Shown: positions 1-13,200 of the stretch, one piece after another
How the letters are laid out: the number at the start of each line of letters is the position of its first letter
How positions within the stretch are numbered: the stretch's first letter is position 1
NCBI GenBank assembly: GCA_963691655.1
Contig: OY829326.1
Span: 96,217,235 to 96,281,234, forward strand
Source of the DNA: Toxonevra muliebris
Lineage: Eukaryota > Arthropoda > Insecta > Diptera > Pallopteridae
DNA length: 64,000 bases
Direction: 5' to 3'
Notes under the pieces: model-generated
Seen by the model: only the letters and a program-made list of their open reading frames with translations
Database searches by the model: none
What the model was told of the DNA's origin: nothing
Program-made: the position numbers and the translations under genes

Positions 1-2459
1 TTGAATACTTTCCTAAATAAAAATTTTCAAAGAAAAATATATTTTTAACTAATACAGGGAATACCCCCGTTAGCATGGGTTTGTTTAAAGAGGGATTCGA
101 CTTGTGGTGGAGTGTTTATTGCTTTTACTTTTAACTCTAGCCATTTCAGGATAATAGTTGCTTACAAGCGACTTCTGACTTTAAGACCATCATATCCTTT
201 TTTGGAACTCCCAGATTTATAACAGTCCCTGATTATATTATGCGAACAACAAAATGATATACTGAGAGTAGAAGAAAAGAAAAGCAAATTCGAAATTCGA
301 TTTTATTTTGCGCTTTGGAGTGTGAACTCACGTGCGTAATAAATAACACGAAAAACTTCTAATTAAAAACAAATATTTTAAAATATTTCACAACAATATA
401 TAAAACTAACGTTAATAAAATGTTCAATTGCGGAGGTTATTTCAATTATGTTGTTAGTTAGAAAAAAGGGTGTCGTTATTGTTTTTGTAATATATTTTTG
501 CCAAACATATTTTAATATAGGAAATATGTTTTATTTTGTTGTATTCATGTTTAGCCTTCTAACTTTTTGTTAGCACTTCAAAGAATTTTGATTGATTAAT
601 TTTCTATAGAGTGTGAAGGCAAAATATGCCCTTCAAAACTTACGTCCTTTGTGGGGATACCTGCTTTATAACTCTAAATCGTTTTGTTTCTCTACTGGGA
701 CTTACGAGTGTTATAAGTTACAAAATTAAATGCTCATAAATATCTTGTCTAGTTTACAATTATGTGTGCATTTCTTTTGAGTGATTCAGTTGTGGATCAG
801 TATTAAGTGTATTCTTGCCTGTGAATTTAAACAAGCGTTAATTATTTTTATAGCATAGTTATACTTTGCTCTGATTGAATGCTTTCTTAACTTTTTTTTT
901 TTTTTTTGAAATTTGCCGCTAATGTGTGATTTTACTTCTTATTTACATATTGTATTTACATAAGAGTGTAAAACTTTAAGATTTGATTTAAATTTGTTCA
1001 TATGTTAGAGATCTACATTCATATTTGAGCTCTAGTTATCATGTACGAGTACATATGTAGGTATTTTGTCTGTCTTTAATATGTTTTGATAATTAATGAC
1101 ATCTTGAAGTATTTTTTGACACATAGAGAGTACTTCAGCATTTATTAAGAGCTTTTTAACTTGGCATCAGTTTCGAAATTGTAATTTATCTTATATTGTG
1201 TAGTGCTTCTATGTAAATTATATATTTATTTGACATATAAAAATTTAACATAATTGTGTGTTAAATTTATAAATATATTTTCAAATAAAAACTACTCTAT
1301 TAACTATATTTTATTACAGAAACTTGTCAATCCTACATTGTACTACATTTTTATGGCGGTAAGTTCAAGTGTTTCAACGCGCATCGAATATTAATCGAAC
1401 ACAATTTATGTTTATGTAAGGGAATGAATGCACATGAAGTTCATCGACTTGAAAAAAAGATTTATTCATTAAATTGGGTAGAGTAATATGGGAAGTGGTT
1501 CCGAAACGGCCGTATGATTTCCCTGCCCTTTATACATTGTTGCGACTTCACTTCGTCACTTTGACAAAAAAATTACGTTTCATCTAAGCCCGTTAACAAA
1601 CCTTGAACTATGAAGTATGAATGAAGTAAGTCAAACTATGGAATATGAACAAATAGATTTCTTCAGTTTCATAGTCTCTAATAATTATCTATATTAAAGA
1701 AGAATGATTACTCTAATCTCTAGTCTTCACAATAGTTTAAATGCAAACTATTGTGATTTTGCTATTAATTGAAAGTTCAAAGAAAGAGAGAAAAGTTTCT
1801 TAAGTACTAATTTTAGTTTTGGACCTATGGCAAAATAAAACGGTATATATTTCGTACATCGTTCATATTTTTTAATAATGTCACTGATAAGTAAAATTTT
1901 TGTACAAAATATTAATTTATTTTGTCAGAGATACTAGTCTAAAATGGTTGCAAGCAAGTGACTGGTTTAAAGAGCTATATCTTATTAAAACAATACACTG
2001 AATTTGTACTCCTATGTATGAAAATTTTGTTTAAAGACAACACCACACCTTTATCAGCAGGTTCGATTTTCCTCTCATAATGTAATCTCGCCCATATTGG
2101 ACATTCAAATTTTACATTCTGTAAGACACTTTCACCTGAATACTCTTATTGAGTTATAAGCCGGTGTAACGGGTGTAACGAATTTCTATAGTGTTCAATT
2201 ATGTTAAATTTGAACTCGTCTGAAAATATAACTTATTTTTCCATGAATTGTCCTCTGTTTTTGAAGATTTCAGCTTCCTCCTTCTTTAGTTATTAGACCA
2301 AAGTTTGCTTTTTTACCGCTTGTCCGTGACGATAGATTGACTGGAGGGGTTAAGATGTTTTTTCTGTCGCATTAAAGTAACTACGCTGTAAACTAAAATA
2401 AAGTTTTTTGTGTTTTTTTTTTGTTGGAACAGCATAAGAAGTATTCAAGAATACAGCAC
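1..2459. other. AT-rich stretch with no recognisable gene
   Basis: No coding region, RNA gene or complete transposon could be supported here. The DNA is strongly AT-rich with short homopolymer runs (for example the T run near 892-907). It could be intergenic, or intron/UTR of a gene whose exons lie left of the window. Confidence 0.6.
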
Positions 2460-3331
2460 TTAGACAAGTTTTACGTCCATTGTACTATTTCCTGTGTTCC
2501 TATTCTTTAAATCTACCAGATTTATTAATAAATCTAACAACACTCCAGTGACAAATATGCTTACTGTGATCTGGCAGAAAGCGGGGCAGACACTAAGAAA
2601 GTGGTCTGCCGTCTCTTCACATTCTTCCTCCAAACCACAGGAAGCGCAGAAGGCACTTGCTCCCAGGCCAATCATATTCTAATGTTTGGCCCAAGAGAAC
2701 TGCCCTGCCCTATAGTCCCACCAACTGCCTACAGCTCTTTCTGTTAAGTTTTAACAGAAAGTCTGTTAGACGCTTCGAGATAACAGACTTCGAGTAACAT
2801 AGTCTTTGTCTGTCTAACGCTCCTCAGTTCCTCCCATTAACGATTGTGGGTCGAATTGACCCACTCATTAAGAGCGGTCTTGATGGCTGTAGACGACAAA
2901 GAGAGTACAGGTTCTGGGCCCAAGAAACCAGTTTCGGAACCCTTTCTGGCAAGAAGGGCAGCGGATTCATTTCCTGAAATTCCTGAGTTTCCAGGAACCC
3001 ATATATAGCAGACGATTGAGTTTTCCAACACAATCAAGTCTGGATTTGTTATGCATAACCAGTTTAGATGTGGTTAGAGGATTATGCAAGGATTTAAGCG
3101 CAGCCTGACTGTGACTAAATACACAGATACTCCTTTCTCTCCAACCATTATCAATAACATGGTCCATTGTCTTGATGATTGCAAAAATTTCTGCTTGAAA
3201 AACAGAAGCATACAACCCAAAAGAGAAGTGAAGGTTCACTCCATCATTTTCAATAAAGACCCCAGAACTCGAACCGAATTCTGTTTTGGAGCCGTCAGTG
3301 AATTTTTTGTGTTAAGGATAATGAAATATGA
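2460..3331 (-). pseudogene. Decayed LINE fragment: RNase H domain and C-terminal Cys motif
   Basis: Minus-strand frames here carry pieces of a non-LTR retrotransposon ORF2 in the correct order. First comes an RNase H start (FTDGSKTEFG, near 3260-3290), then FQAEIFAI (near 3200), a degenerate SHSQAALKSL, then WVPGNSGISGNES (near 2960-3005), and finally a C-terminal Cys/His region with FCASCGLEEECEETADHFL (2580-2650). The pieces sit in different frames with stops between them, so it is a dead copy. The order and motifs match the RNase H-bearing I/R1/LOA-type LINEs. The first RNase H aspartate and the glutamate survive, while the second aspartate is replaced (SHSQ instead of the usual TDSQ). No endonuclease or RT core remains on this side. 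A DNA transposon begins three bases upstream of the RNase H end. Confidence 0.8.
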
Positions 3332-3334
3332 TTA

Positions 3335-4523
3335 GGGAAAATGTACCAATTCGGGGCGTGTACCAATTTGGAACATCGAAATTTCTCGCTGTTGGTTAGC
3401 GCGCTTCGCCGCCATGTTGGCATCATTGAAACGAATTCATAATAGAGTTAGGCTCGTAAGTACTTTTTGGCTCACGCTCACTTGTGTATGTTCACAGCTT
3501 TGAAAAAAAAATTCACGCACGTTGAAATTTTTCCAAAAAATTTCATGCATATTCACGCACGCAGTCTTTTTATTGTTAAATTTTTATTTATGTAAATAAA
3601 ATGTTTATATAAGTAATATGCATATTTAAATAATGCAATATTTACATGTTTTTATTTAAAAATAAAATTTGGTCTCACGTGGAAATTATGTCACGTGCGT
3701 GCATGTTCAGGCGTGTCACGTAAAATTCATGCCACGCGCCCATCTCTAATTCATATCAAAAACATAAAAAATGTGGTCGAGTACCATATCAGAACGATTT
3801 TTGTGTACCAAATCGGAAAGCGATATTTTTTATGTTACCAATATGGACTTTTGTCAAAAAATAGTTTAATACATTTTTTTTAAATGGCTTATTTCAACAT
3901 AAAAAAAAATGGGTGAGTGTGTGCGGGAGAGCCTAAGCTGTTAACAAGTTAACAAACATAAAACGCAAGCATCCACTAGTACAGGGTGCTACACCCGTTC
4001 TCGTCCACACCCACGCACACCTTCATATACAGATTCCGATTGATTTTTTTTAGCTATCGTTTCCGTTTTATTCTGTTCTTATTTCAAAAGCCAGTTTTTC
4101 TGTTAAAGACACGAATAGATGTTGAAATAAATTGTTTCTTTTGCAAGTTTTGCCAATTTCAATTTTTGTCTCGTTTTTAAATTTTGTCTTCTTTGATTTT
4201 TTAATTTTTGGTATTTCAATATTGTCAAGAAATGCTTAATCCAGTTTATGGATGTTTTCGGTCTCAAATTCTTGCTTAGTTTTTCCAAAATCTCCTCATA
4301 AAGTTCCGGTTCCAATTCGGTACACGATTTTACGATATGAATGAATGTTTTCGCATATTGCTTGGTGCGTAGTGGCTATAAGTGCTAGATTCAAAAGTAA
4401 ACATGAATTTTGCAGAAAAAAAAAAATAAATTTCAAGAAAAATATATTTGCAGACGATCGGAGGTCATTAACACCAATTTACGACGTCGTAAACGCAGCC
4501 GTTCCAAATTGGAACATTTTCCC
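3335..4523. mobile_element. Non-autonomous PIF/Harbinger-like DNA element, 1,189 bp
   Basis: The ends are inverted: the left end reads GGGAAAATGTACCAATT and the reverse complement of the right end reads GGGAAAATGTTCCAATT. Both are flanked by TTA (3332-3334 and 4524-4526). A 3-bp TTA/TAA duplication with GGG-starting termini is characteristic of PIF/Harbinger elements. Variants of the word TACCAATTTGG recur inside both ends, probably transposase-binding or subterminal repeats. No intact transposase is present; a 70-codon minus-strand frame (4103-4315) is lysine-rich and unrecognised. The superfamily call rests on termini and a short duplication only, so another superfamily is possible. Confidence 0.6.
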
Positions 4524-4526
4524 TTA

Positions 4527-7361
4527 TATTTTCATAAGAAATAGTAAAAAGCTTCAGGTAGTTTGGCTAAGGATTTGACTGAACTATTATAAAAAGATAT
4601 ATTTTTTAAGAACTAAAAAAAAGAAAAGTTCTTATGATCTCTTTTATTTGTGTACCCCAGTGTTTTAATTTTAATGCGTTATTTCGATGAAGCACCTACT
4701 TTTTTGCATTAACCCTCCCAGAGCAACTTTCTGTGCTCAGCTTTGAAAATTTTTTCTATTTGATATTTTTGATAAAGGAAATCCAAAATAATTGTCCTTT
4801 TAGAATTAGGGGAATCAATCTTTTCAGACTTCAAAATTGGGGAAAAAATAATTCACGTCTACACAGTAAAATTTCGAGAAAATCGCTTATTAATTCTAGG
4901 TCTTACCTATCAAAATAAAATGTTTTGAAACCGCAGTTTTTAACTTCAATGAGAAAAACCAAATTCACTTTTGTATTCAAAACGTTGACCAAAATGTATA
5001 CAATTTTTTGAAACGTTACACAAATACTGGAGCCTTGAATCGAAAAGTTTTTTATCTAAAGACTTTTTGGGCGAATTTTTAAACAGTATCCCTCATATGT
5101 GGACCAAGTCTCTGGGAAGGTTATTTTTTTATTAAGTATTGATTCAACTTGCAGCTTTTGTAAATACATAATATGTTTTGGATTTATTTGTTTCTTTGTG
5201 GCTTTCGATAGGTCAATGTATGCTTTTAGACGAGCAAACTTGTTCGTGGAAACTGTCAGTTTTCAAAAAAAATTTGCTGATTCGTGATCAGTGGCGTAAA
5301 ATATTCCAGAAAAACTGAACCACTGCTGCTCATATACATACTATTTTAATGTTGTACAGTGTTATTGAAATACGTACAAGAGTAAAAATTTAGAAAACTA
5401 TAAGCATAAACTAAAATAAAACCTTATGCTGTAAAATTATTCAAAATTTTAACTACAAAAACCAGAGGAAATTTGTATTTTTGTAATCTGAATTTTGGGA
5501 TTTGTAACTTTATTTTTAAAAGAAAATTGAAATGAGGCCTTTCCTATAATTTGTTCCAAGACCTCGCAATTAAAATCCTTTATACTTATGCTAATTAAAT
5601 CAACAAGTTTCTCATTTTGTGTAACAATATTTGTATTTTAGTTTTAATAAATAAACATAAACAATATTTATTAAAAATTTATTAAATCATTTTTAAACAA
5701 TTTTATTTGCATTTGTTTTGCATAAATAAACGCTGTATTGGTAAATAAGAAAAAAGTTAAATTAATTCAGATTAAGTTTAAGAACGTACAAGGGCGCAAC
5801 GACAAACGTGAAATAAATTACTAAAGCAGAGCGGATTTTACTTGAATACATACACTGTAAATGTAGATAGATTGTATCTAGATATTCGACAGATGGGTGT
5901 GAGATTATAAATTTAAAGAAGAACTTATCTTACTTCCATTGTGATAAGCTTTTATAATTTATTAATGTTTCATAGCATGCATGTATATTAAAAAGGCTTG
6001 TTCAAATTGTTTTTGTTTATGATTTTATGACAATATTTTAACAAACAAACAAATTAGCCAAAAAAAGATATTGACGTACATATGTGAATATGCATGCATA
6101 CATATTTAAATAACAAAGACTGCAAATTCATATAAATTAAATACTATCAATAAAGAAATATGTAAGTTTCTTTTGCGCTGGTGGAAATGGAAAATTTTTA
6201 AAATTTAATTCAATGTTTTCATGAATTTCGTTATTTACATTGTAATTTAGAGGTGGTTTTGAGTTTATTTTGCCGTACCGCCAATTTGATACCTTCCGTA
6301 ATAACTTAAATGCGTTTTTAAGCTTTTTTCTTCAACGGCAGTCAATAGATAATTTTCTAGTGGTTTGGCGTTATTTTGCAAACGACTGAAAAATAAATAA
6401 AATCGCGGAACAAAATAGAAATATCTATTGACAGCACTTATTTACTTATTTTGCAGCACAATTATTTATTTACTGCATTTAAATTTATATTCTAGATGAA
6501 AGTATTCCAATATTTTAATGACGCCAAGCGATTCAAGTTCGTATAAATTTTAAAGCTTTGTCGATTGTTCTATAATCTGTATTATTCAAAGCATTAGAGA
6601 CGCATTACGTATTTCAAGTTCAGGTGTTGGAACGGCTAACTGTTTGTCGATGAGGGTCTCATGTGCTTTAACTGCATTCTAGAAAAGACATTAATACATG
6701 CATGAAGTGTGTGGAATTAGTTATACTCGTTTACTTATTAGTATTATGCCAATCTACATACAAACAATGATTACGAATTATTACTGGTTTTGCAAGTTTT
6801 TATTGGAAATCCGTTAACGCCCTCATACATCTTACAAAAAAGGAAGTAAATCAATTTTCTTTCTTGATAGAGCTTACAAAGTTTTTACTGGATAAATTTC
6901 TACTAATTGTATAACAAACTAAAATAGCCATAACAACAAAATCAGTGGCGGATCGAAGAGGGGAGGGGGCTCAGGGACTTCGTAATCTCGACGAACACAA
7001 GGAAAGTTTCAACAATAATTTGAGCTTATCATACAATATTTGCTTTAATCTCTTCGGTGTCCAAGGTCACATATTTTTTACAAATTTTTGCGTATTTTTG
7101 TAATTTTTAAATTTATTTTAGTTACTTTTCTTAAATTCTAATGGGATTAAGAGAAAAAATAATTCTTATTTAGTTTCCTAATTTTACTAAAGCCCGAGAA
7201 AAATAATCACAATAAATTTAAAAAATGAAATAATACGTAAAAACGTGAGTACAGATATGTACATATGTGTACTTTTTCAGCGAAGAGTTTAAACATCTTG
7301 CCGCACCAATAAAAATTATACTATTTCAAAAATTATTTGTATATAATAGGTCTGTTCCCAT
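4527..7361. other. AT-rich stretch with no recognisable gene
   Basis: Only short uninformative frames are present and none resembles a known family. No paired ends or duplications were found. It may be intergenic. Confidence 0.5.
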
Positions 7362-7449
7362 CAGCGATGCCAACTTGCGGGGAATTCCCCGATTTGTAGG
7401 GAATTTTACTGGGTGTGGGAAATGAGCTGTTTTTTGCGGGGAATTTGAA
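7362..7449 (+). repeat. Dispersed repeat, copy 1 (inverted partner at 26191-26286)
   Basis: The segment CAGCGATGCCAACTTGCGGG and the following ~70 bases recur in reverse orientation at 26191-26286 with a few substitutions and one short indel. The core includes GGGGAATTCCCC and TGCGGGGAATTTGAA. It looks like the shared part of an interspersed element; no termini could be fixed. Confidence 0.7.
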
Positions 7450-7864
7450 GTCGTTCAGCCTTGAACACGATTCCTAATAAATAAAAAAAAAATTGCAGCA
7501 AGAGTATATATTGTCACAAAATTTAAAAAGTTATTTTTTCACTAACAAGGAACATCAAGTTCTAATAGATTCTGCAGGTTATCGGCTTGTGCGGGGAGTG
7601 TAATACATGTTATTCATACAATATTTGTAAAGCAAACTATTTTTTCTACCCTGTGTGAAGTTTTTAAAATCGACTTTTGGCCGCCTAGATCTTCGAAATA
7701 CCCTTTTGTGCATTGGCAACTATTGAACTATAATCAATTTTTTTTGAAAATGTGTTTAAATTAATTATATTATAGTTATAATTGCGGCAATAGCATTGTT
7801 AGTAAAAAGAGAAAGTAGCCGCCAAAACAGGTGCTTAAAAACATCGAGTTCATCTTTTTTTTTT

Positions 7865-8240
7865 TAGGTTTTATAGAAAACTTCCGTCTCAACAAGGGCG
7901 CATTCAAAAATGTACTGGATGTGGTGCAGGACGGACATAGACCAAGCCATTAGCCTAGAGTAACAGCACTAAGCCACGTAGTTGGCACTTTGCGATTTCT
8001 AGCAGAGGGTGGATACCAACGTGTTGTTGGCAAGGACCATGAAATTAGAATAATGCAGTCGACAGTCTGGCCATAATCGAGGAAAAATTATGTTCGCATT
8101 GGATTACGCTGATGATATATAAGGATATATGAAGAAAAAAAGGCGAAAATTTATTTCTATGCAAGAACGCGATTTCCCGACGTTGTTATGTGCAGAAGAG
8201 AAATTTCTATATTATAATCGAAAAGGCTATTATAGCATCA
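7865..8240 (+). pseudogene. Harbinger-type transposase relic (N-terminal part)
   Basis: Plus-strand translation gives ENFRLNKGAFKNVLDVV and then LRFLAEGGYQRVVGKDHEI, the conserved region upstream of the catalytic core of PIF/Harbinger (DDE_Tnp_4) transposases. After a break, KAKIYFYARTRFPDVVMC follows near 8150-8195, matching the segment before the first catalytic aspartate. Several stops and frame changes separate these pieces and the catalytic triad is not visible. Termini were not found. It could be a decayed source for elements like the one at 3335-4523, but I see no direct link. Confidence 0.65.
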
Positions 8241-8539
8241 ACTCAACGCTGGTAAATATAGAAAAATACAAAAAGTAAATATATTTTCAGATATGCTGCT
8301 CCCGACACACTGGAGCACTCGTATAAAAATATCACAAAAAATGTCAAAATTTCTATTCACTCGGAATCAATGATACAATTCTCACGAATTTCGCATTTTC
8401 GGGGCAATTTCGCGGCCACGTCGGAGTTAATAATACCGATCTCCTGTCGTTGTCACGTCGGCATCACCGTTGAAATTATCGGACGTATTGGGCGTTTAAG
8501 GGTTAAGTAACGTAGTTGATAACGAATTGTCACTTAGCA

Positions 8540-9706
8540 CTATAACCGATAGTCGGTCTTGGTAGCCTCAATGAAGCTTCGTCAGCCGTCTCTGCTATCA
8601 TTCTTCTATTCGCTCAAATGGCCTAGCCAGCGAAGCCGCTAGAATTTCATGCACTTGACTACGTCAATGTCGTCGGAGTACCTTCTCCTCGAAAACATCT
8701 CATCATTGGTGGTCAATAACGGCTCTGCTCCTCAATTATCTACTGAACCTGTAACACATGTTGGCAAGAATTAATATCCGCTTGATCTCAAAGCTGACAT
8801 TATTGTTGGATCCTAAGTAGACGAAATCCTTGACGACTGCAAATTATTTTCTCCAGCTTAAGGTTGTAGAAGTCACAGATAGGGAATCACTTTATCTGAA
8901 ATTTCTTTTGATATCAAATGGTACTGTGGGGTCTGTCCCTACACTGAACGCATATATTATCAAGGTGAGGGGTGTTTTGTGTAGGAAGAGTGTGAGCCAA
9001 TTGGTGAAGGCTTCGGCAGTCCATTGTGATGCTCTTTTCGACATCCAGCTTTTTGTGTACGTATCTATAAGCGATTTGCTGCACAAAGGAGATGTGTGTG
9101 GACCTTGACTGCAACCAAGCAATGGTCAGAGTCGATGTTTGCGCCACGCATCGCGCGTACGTCTAGTACACTGGAAGCGTGCCTTCGTCGTTCACAAAGT
9201 GATTAATTTGATTTCGTGTATTTTTATCAAGAGACAGCCAAGTGTCCTTATGATTATCCAGATGTGTGAATCTGGTGCTAATAACTGTTATGTTCCGTGC
9301 CGCGGCGAAGTTAATTGCATTTCCTGGATAACGACGATGCCAGCTCGGCATCATTCAAGGGCATCTACCTGCTGTATAGAGGCATCTTCCGTGTGGAGGT
9401 TTCAGACATTCCAGGTGCATATCTGTAAATCATTGTCCTTTGGGAGTTTGCGGGGGTCGTGATCTCTCGACTCTCCATGTTGACGACCGGACGTCAAATC
9501 CCCCCCTAATATCCATATCTACGGGAAAACCCGCCCACACATTAGTTAATCCACTGACAGGAGTCAAATCGCTTTCCGTGGGGCACCACGATGGTTACGT
9601 GCGTCGACTTGAGATGGAGGAACGCAAGGATCGAGGGCGGTCTTACCCGTTTATGATAGTATCACAAAATTTACCTTGTGTCCTTCGCCCTCGACGACTT
9701 CGATAG
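8540..9706 (-). pseudogene. Internally deleted RTE-clade LINE
   Basis: Two separated parts of one RTE-type ORF lie in the right order on the minus strand. The endonuclease side (about 9163-9470) reads DLQICTWNV and then AINFAAARNITVISTRFTH, followed by KNTRNQINHF, which matches the apurinic-type endonuclease of RTE elements. Further downstream (about 8560-8860) comes VVKDFVYLGSNN, then ANMCYRFSR and LRSRAVI, the segment after the RT palm in the same family. The RT core between them is missing, and stops occur throughout. The region is noticeably more GC-rich than its flanks. It is a dead copy. Confidence 0.75.
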
Positions 9707-10231
9707 TCTAGTGGGTATTACAGATAAATAACTTAAAATTCGTACAGAAACTAGAACATGAGATACACTTGTATGAGATTGCTATCGGGTAAATTCACTT
9801 TGTAAATTTAAAAGGAAATATCAAAAAATTCTTTTTGCAATCTTCATCTTGTAAAAATGTATATTTGGAAAAAGGCATCGTTGGCATGCAACCCTGTTTC
9901 TGAATGAATATTTAGGATCTGGCAATATTGCATTTCGAAACAGCTGAGACCTCTCCACCAGCAAATGTCAATTTCATTCAATAATTTTCAATCTTGGTAC
10001 ACATACAAAAAGGGAAACAAAAAGATTTGAAAATTTGAAGAAAAGTTGTACAAAAGTTGTAAAAAGTTGAAAAAAGCATTAAAGTAGAAAAGTGTTTGAA
10101 ATTGTAACAACATTGGATCTAATTCGAATTGCTTTCAAATCTTTTCGAACTATCTATTTTCCCTTGTACCGTGCTCAAGAAAATTCAGCAAAATAAGCCA
10201 ACGCCGGAGATTTTATAGTTATAATGCATTA
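9707..10231 (+). promoter_or_regulatory. Presumed promoter and 5' UTR of Lztr1
   Basis: This non-coding 525 bp lies between the RTE relic and the Lztr1 start codon. A short upstream ATG (10223) runs into a stop after two codons and precedes the main ATG by nine bases. No TATA box or initiator could be fixed with confidence. The function is inferred from position only. Confidence 0.35.
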
Positions 10232-13200
10232 ATGTTTAAAACAAAATTGCTGGGCTCAGAAGATTCAACTGAAGATAGTGGTGGGAGTGGTGGTGGCGGT
10301 GGTGGAGGCGTGGGTGGCGGAAGAACTGCTGGCAGTGTTGAAAGCGGAGGGGGTGGTGGATGCGGAGGCGGAAGTGTAAGCCTTGCATCAAGTTCAATAT
10401 CAAGTAGCTTAAGCACTGCCGGCAGCAATAATAGCAACGTTGGCGGAGCAGCAGTTGGAGTCTCTGGAGGGGGTGGTGGAGGCGGGGGCACAGGCGGAGG
10501 GGGAACTGTGACAACATTCAGTGGATATTGTGCCTGCCAACAAGCTGCAGCTGCAGCGGCTGGCGTGAGTGGTGGTTCGGTTGTGTGTGTGAGTGCAGAG
10601 AAGTGCAATAGCACCGGTTATAGTCGTAAAAGTCGGAAAAGTTGTTCATCGCGTAGCATAAAAATGTCACATTCTTCATCGAGTTCAATGCGAGGCGGCA
10701 GTACACACGGCAGCCGAGCTGCTAGTGGCGCAAGCAGCGCTTATGATGTGACAGCAGGAAGTGGAAGCTCCAAATCCGTATCGCCGGGTAGCTATAGTTG
10801 CAATGCATTAAACGTTGATTTCAGCACATTTTCTTCGACACATCAATGGAAACAAATGGAAGATTGCGCAGAATTCGTTGGTGCCAAGTAAGTGGGAGAG
10901 CAATGCGACGGCAGTGGCAGCGCATTTTTTACATTTTCCTTTTCATTTATTACAGACGCAGCAAACACACCGTCGTCGCCTATAAAAATGCCATGTTTGT
11001 ATTTGGCGGCGACAATGGCAAATCAATGCTCAACGATTTGATTCGTTTTAGCGTCAAAGACAAGTCATGGGGACGGGCTTGTTCCACGGGACAACCTCCG
11101 GCGCCGCGTTATCATCACTCTGCTGTTGTTTATAATTCTTCAATGTTCGTTTTCGGTGGCTATACCGGTGACATTCACTCCAATTCAAATTTAACTAATA
11201 AAAATGATTTGTTTGAGTACAAGTTCCAAACTGCCATGTGGGTGGAATGGAAATTTGAAGGGCGGTAAGTTGCAGTATTTTAAATGATTTGCCAATGCAT
11301 AATCATGTAATATCTCATGGATCTATCTATTACAGCATGCCAGTTCCACGTTCTGCTCATGGCTCTGCTGTCTACGACAATAAATTGTGGATATATGCAG
11401 GATATGATGGTAATGCGCGCTTAAATGATATGTGGCTATTCGATATAACGGTATGTACGATTTTTATTTGTCATCATTTTTATGATTTAAAAAATATATT
11501 TTAATCTATGCTCTTGCTTTAGACCGATATTCATAAATGGGAAGAAGTAGAACAGAAAGGTGAACGACCGCCAACTTGCTGTAATTTCCCTGTTGCCGTT
11601 GCACGTGACTGTATGTATGTTTTTTCCGGGCAGAGTGGTCTTCAAATCACAAATTCTCTCTTTGAATTCCATTTCAAAACCAAAACGTATGTAAACTTTT
11701 ACTGATACTGTCCTGCGACTATTGATTAATATTTACTTTCATTGCTTGCTGCAGTTGGCGTCGCATATCCAACGAATCGGTATTGCGTGGTGCCAACTCC
11801 GCACCGCCCTCGCGCCGCTATGGACACACAATGGTACATCATGATCGTTTCTTGTATGTGTATGGTGGGTCAGCTGACTCCACGTTGCCCAACGACTTAC
11901 ACTGCTTTGATTTGGATTCACAAGTTTGGTCTGTTATTACGCCAGAGGCCACTTCGGATGTACCTTCGGGGCGTGTCTTTCATGCAAGTGCTGTCATTGG
12001 CGATGCTATGTTTATCTTTGGCGGCACAGTTGATAACAGCGTCCGACGCGGTGACACCTACCGCTTCCAATTAACTAGCTACCCCAAGTGTACCCTACGC
12101 GATGATTTTGTGAAATTCTTTCATGAGAAGCAATTTTGTGACATACAATTTATTGTTGGACCCGAGGATATAAAAATTCTAGCGCACATAGCATTTGTCG
12201 CCTCGCGTTCGCAGTATTTACGCTCTAAAATCCTGGCAGCACGTGAAGCCAGGCAAAAGCAAATGGAAAAGGTTTTCGGTGCGGCCGTCACGGGGGATAT
12301 GTCGTCGTTTAGCAGTGGTGCTGGCGGTGATAGTGCCCCTATGTTAGAGGTGCGCTTGAGCACAGCTTCACCAGAAGCTTTCGAGATAATACTCAACTTT
12401 ATATATACGGATCGAATTGATTTGAAAGAATCTTATAGCAAGAATATAGTTATACTCCTAGCTGATATATATCAGATGGCGGGATTGTTTTTAATGCCAC
12501 GCCTTGCGCAGGGGTGCATACAAATGTTGGACTTTAAGATTAATAAGCAAAATGTACTTGAGGCGTTGTACAATGCTCATCACAATAAGTATAAAATAAT
12601 AAGTTTAGTTTAATTTTTAATATCTTTATAAAATTCCGTCTCTGCTTTGTAGAATACAAATCATCAAGGATCATTTAATACAGTTCATTATTAAAGATGA
12701 AAATTACGCTGATGTTATCATGTCCAGCGAATATAGTGACTTGGATCAACCATTGGTGGTGGCAATTCAACGTAAACATTTGTTCCCAGGCAAAATGATT
12801 GTGGATGCAAATACTGAAAAGAATGTTGGTGAGTAAAATACAAAAACTTTGGTAAAAATGAATATGATATGATTTAAACGGAATATTTTGACTTATATAT
12901 TCTCAGGTACTACATTGGAAAGCGATATGGCAGTATTTTTGGAATCGACAGGCAAGGAATTTTGCGATATCAACTTAATACTAGAAGGTCATGTAATACC
13001 AGCGCACAAATCGATATTATCAGCACGCTGCTCATACTTTCAGGGCATGTTTAGATCTTTTATGCCACCGGATAATACAGTCAATGTAAGTTTAAAGAAA
13101 AAATATTAATAGTTAGTTAATATATCTGTTAGTAAAAGGAAATGAAAAGAAAAACCACTCAATGGGGCTGTTTAAAAAAGCGCAATCATGATATCCATGA

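Noticed and set aside
10219..10614. Proline-rich minus-strand frame opposite Lztr1 exon 1
   Set aside because: It is the complement of the Gly-rich coding stretch (GGN codons read as CCN on the other strand).
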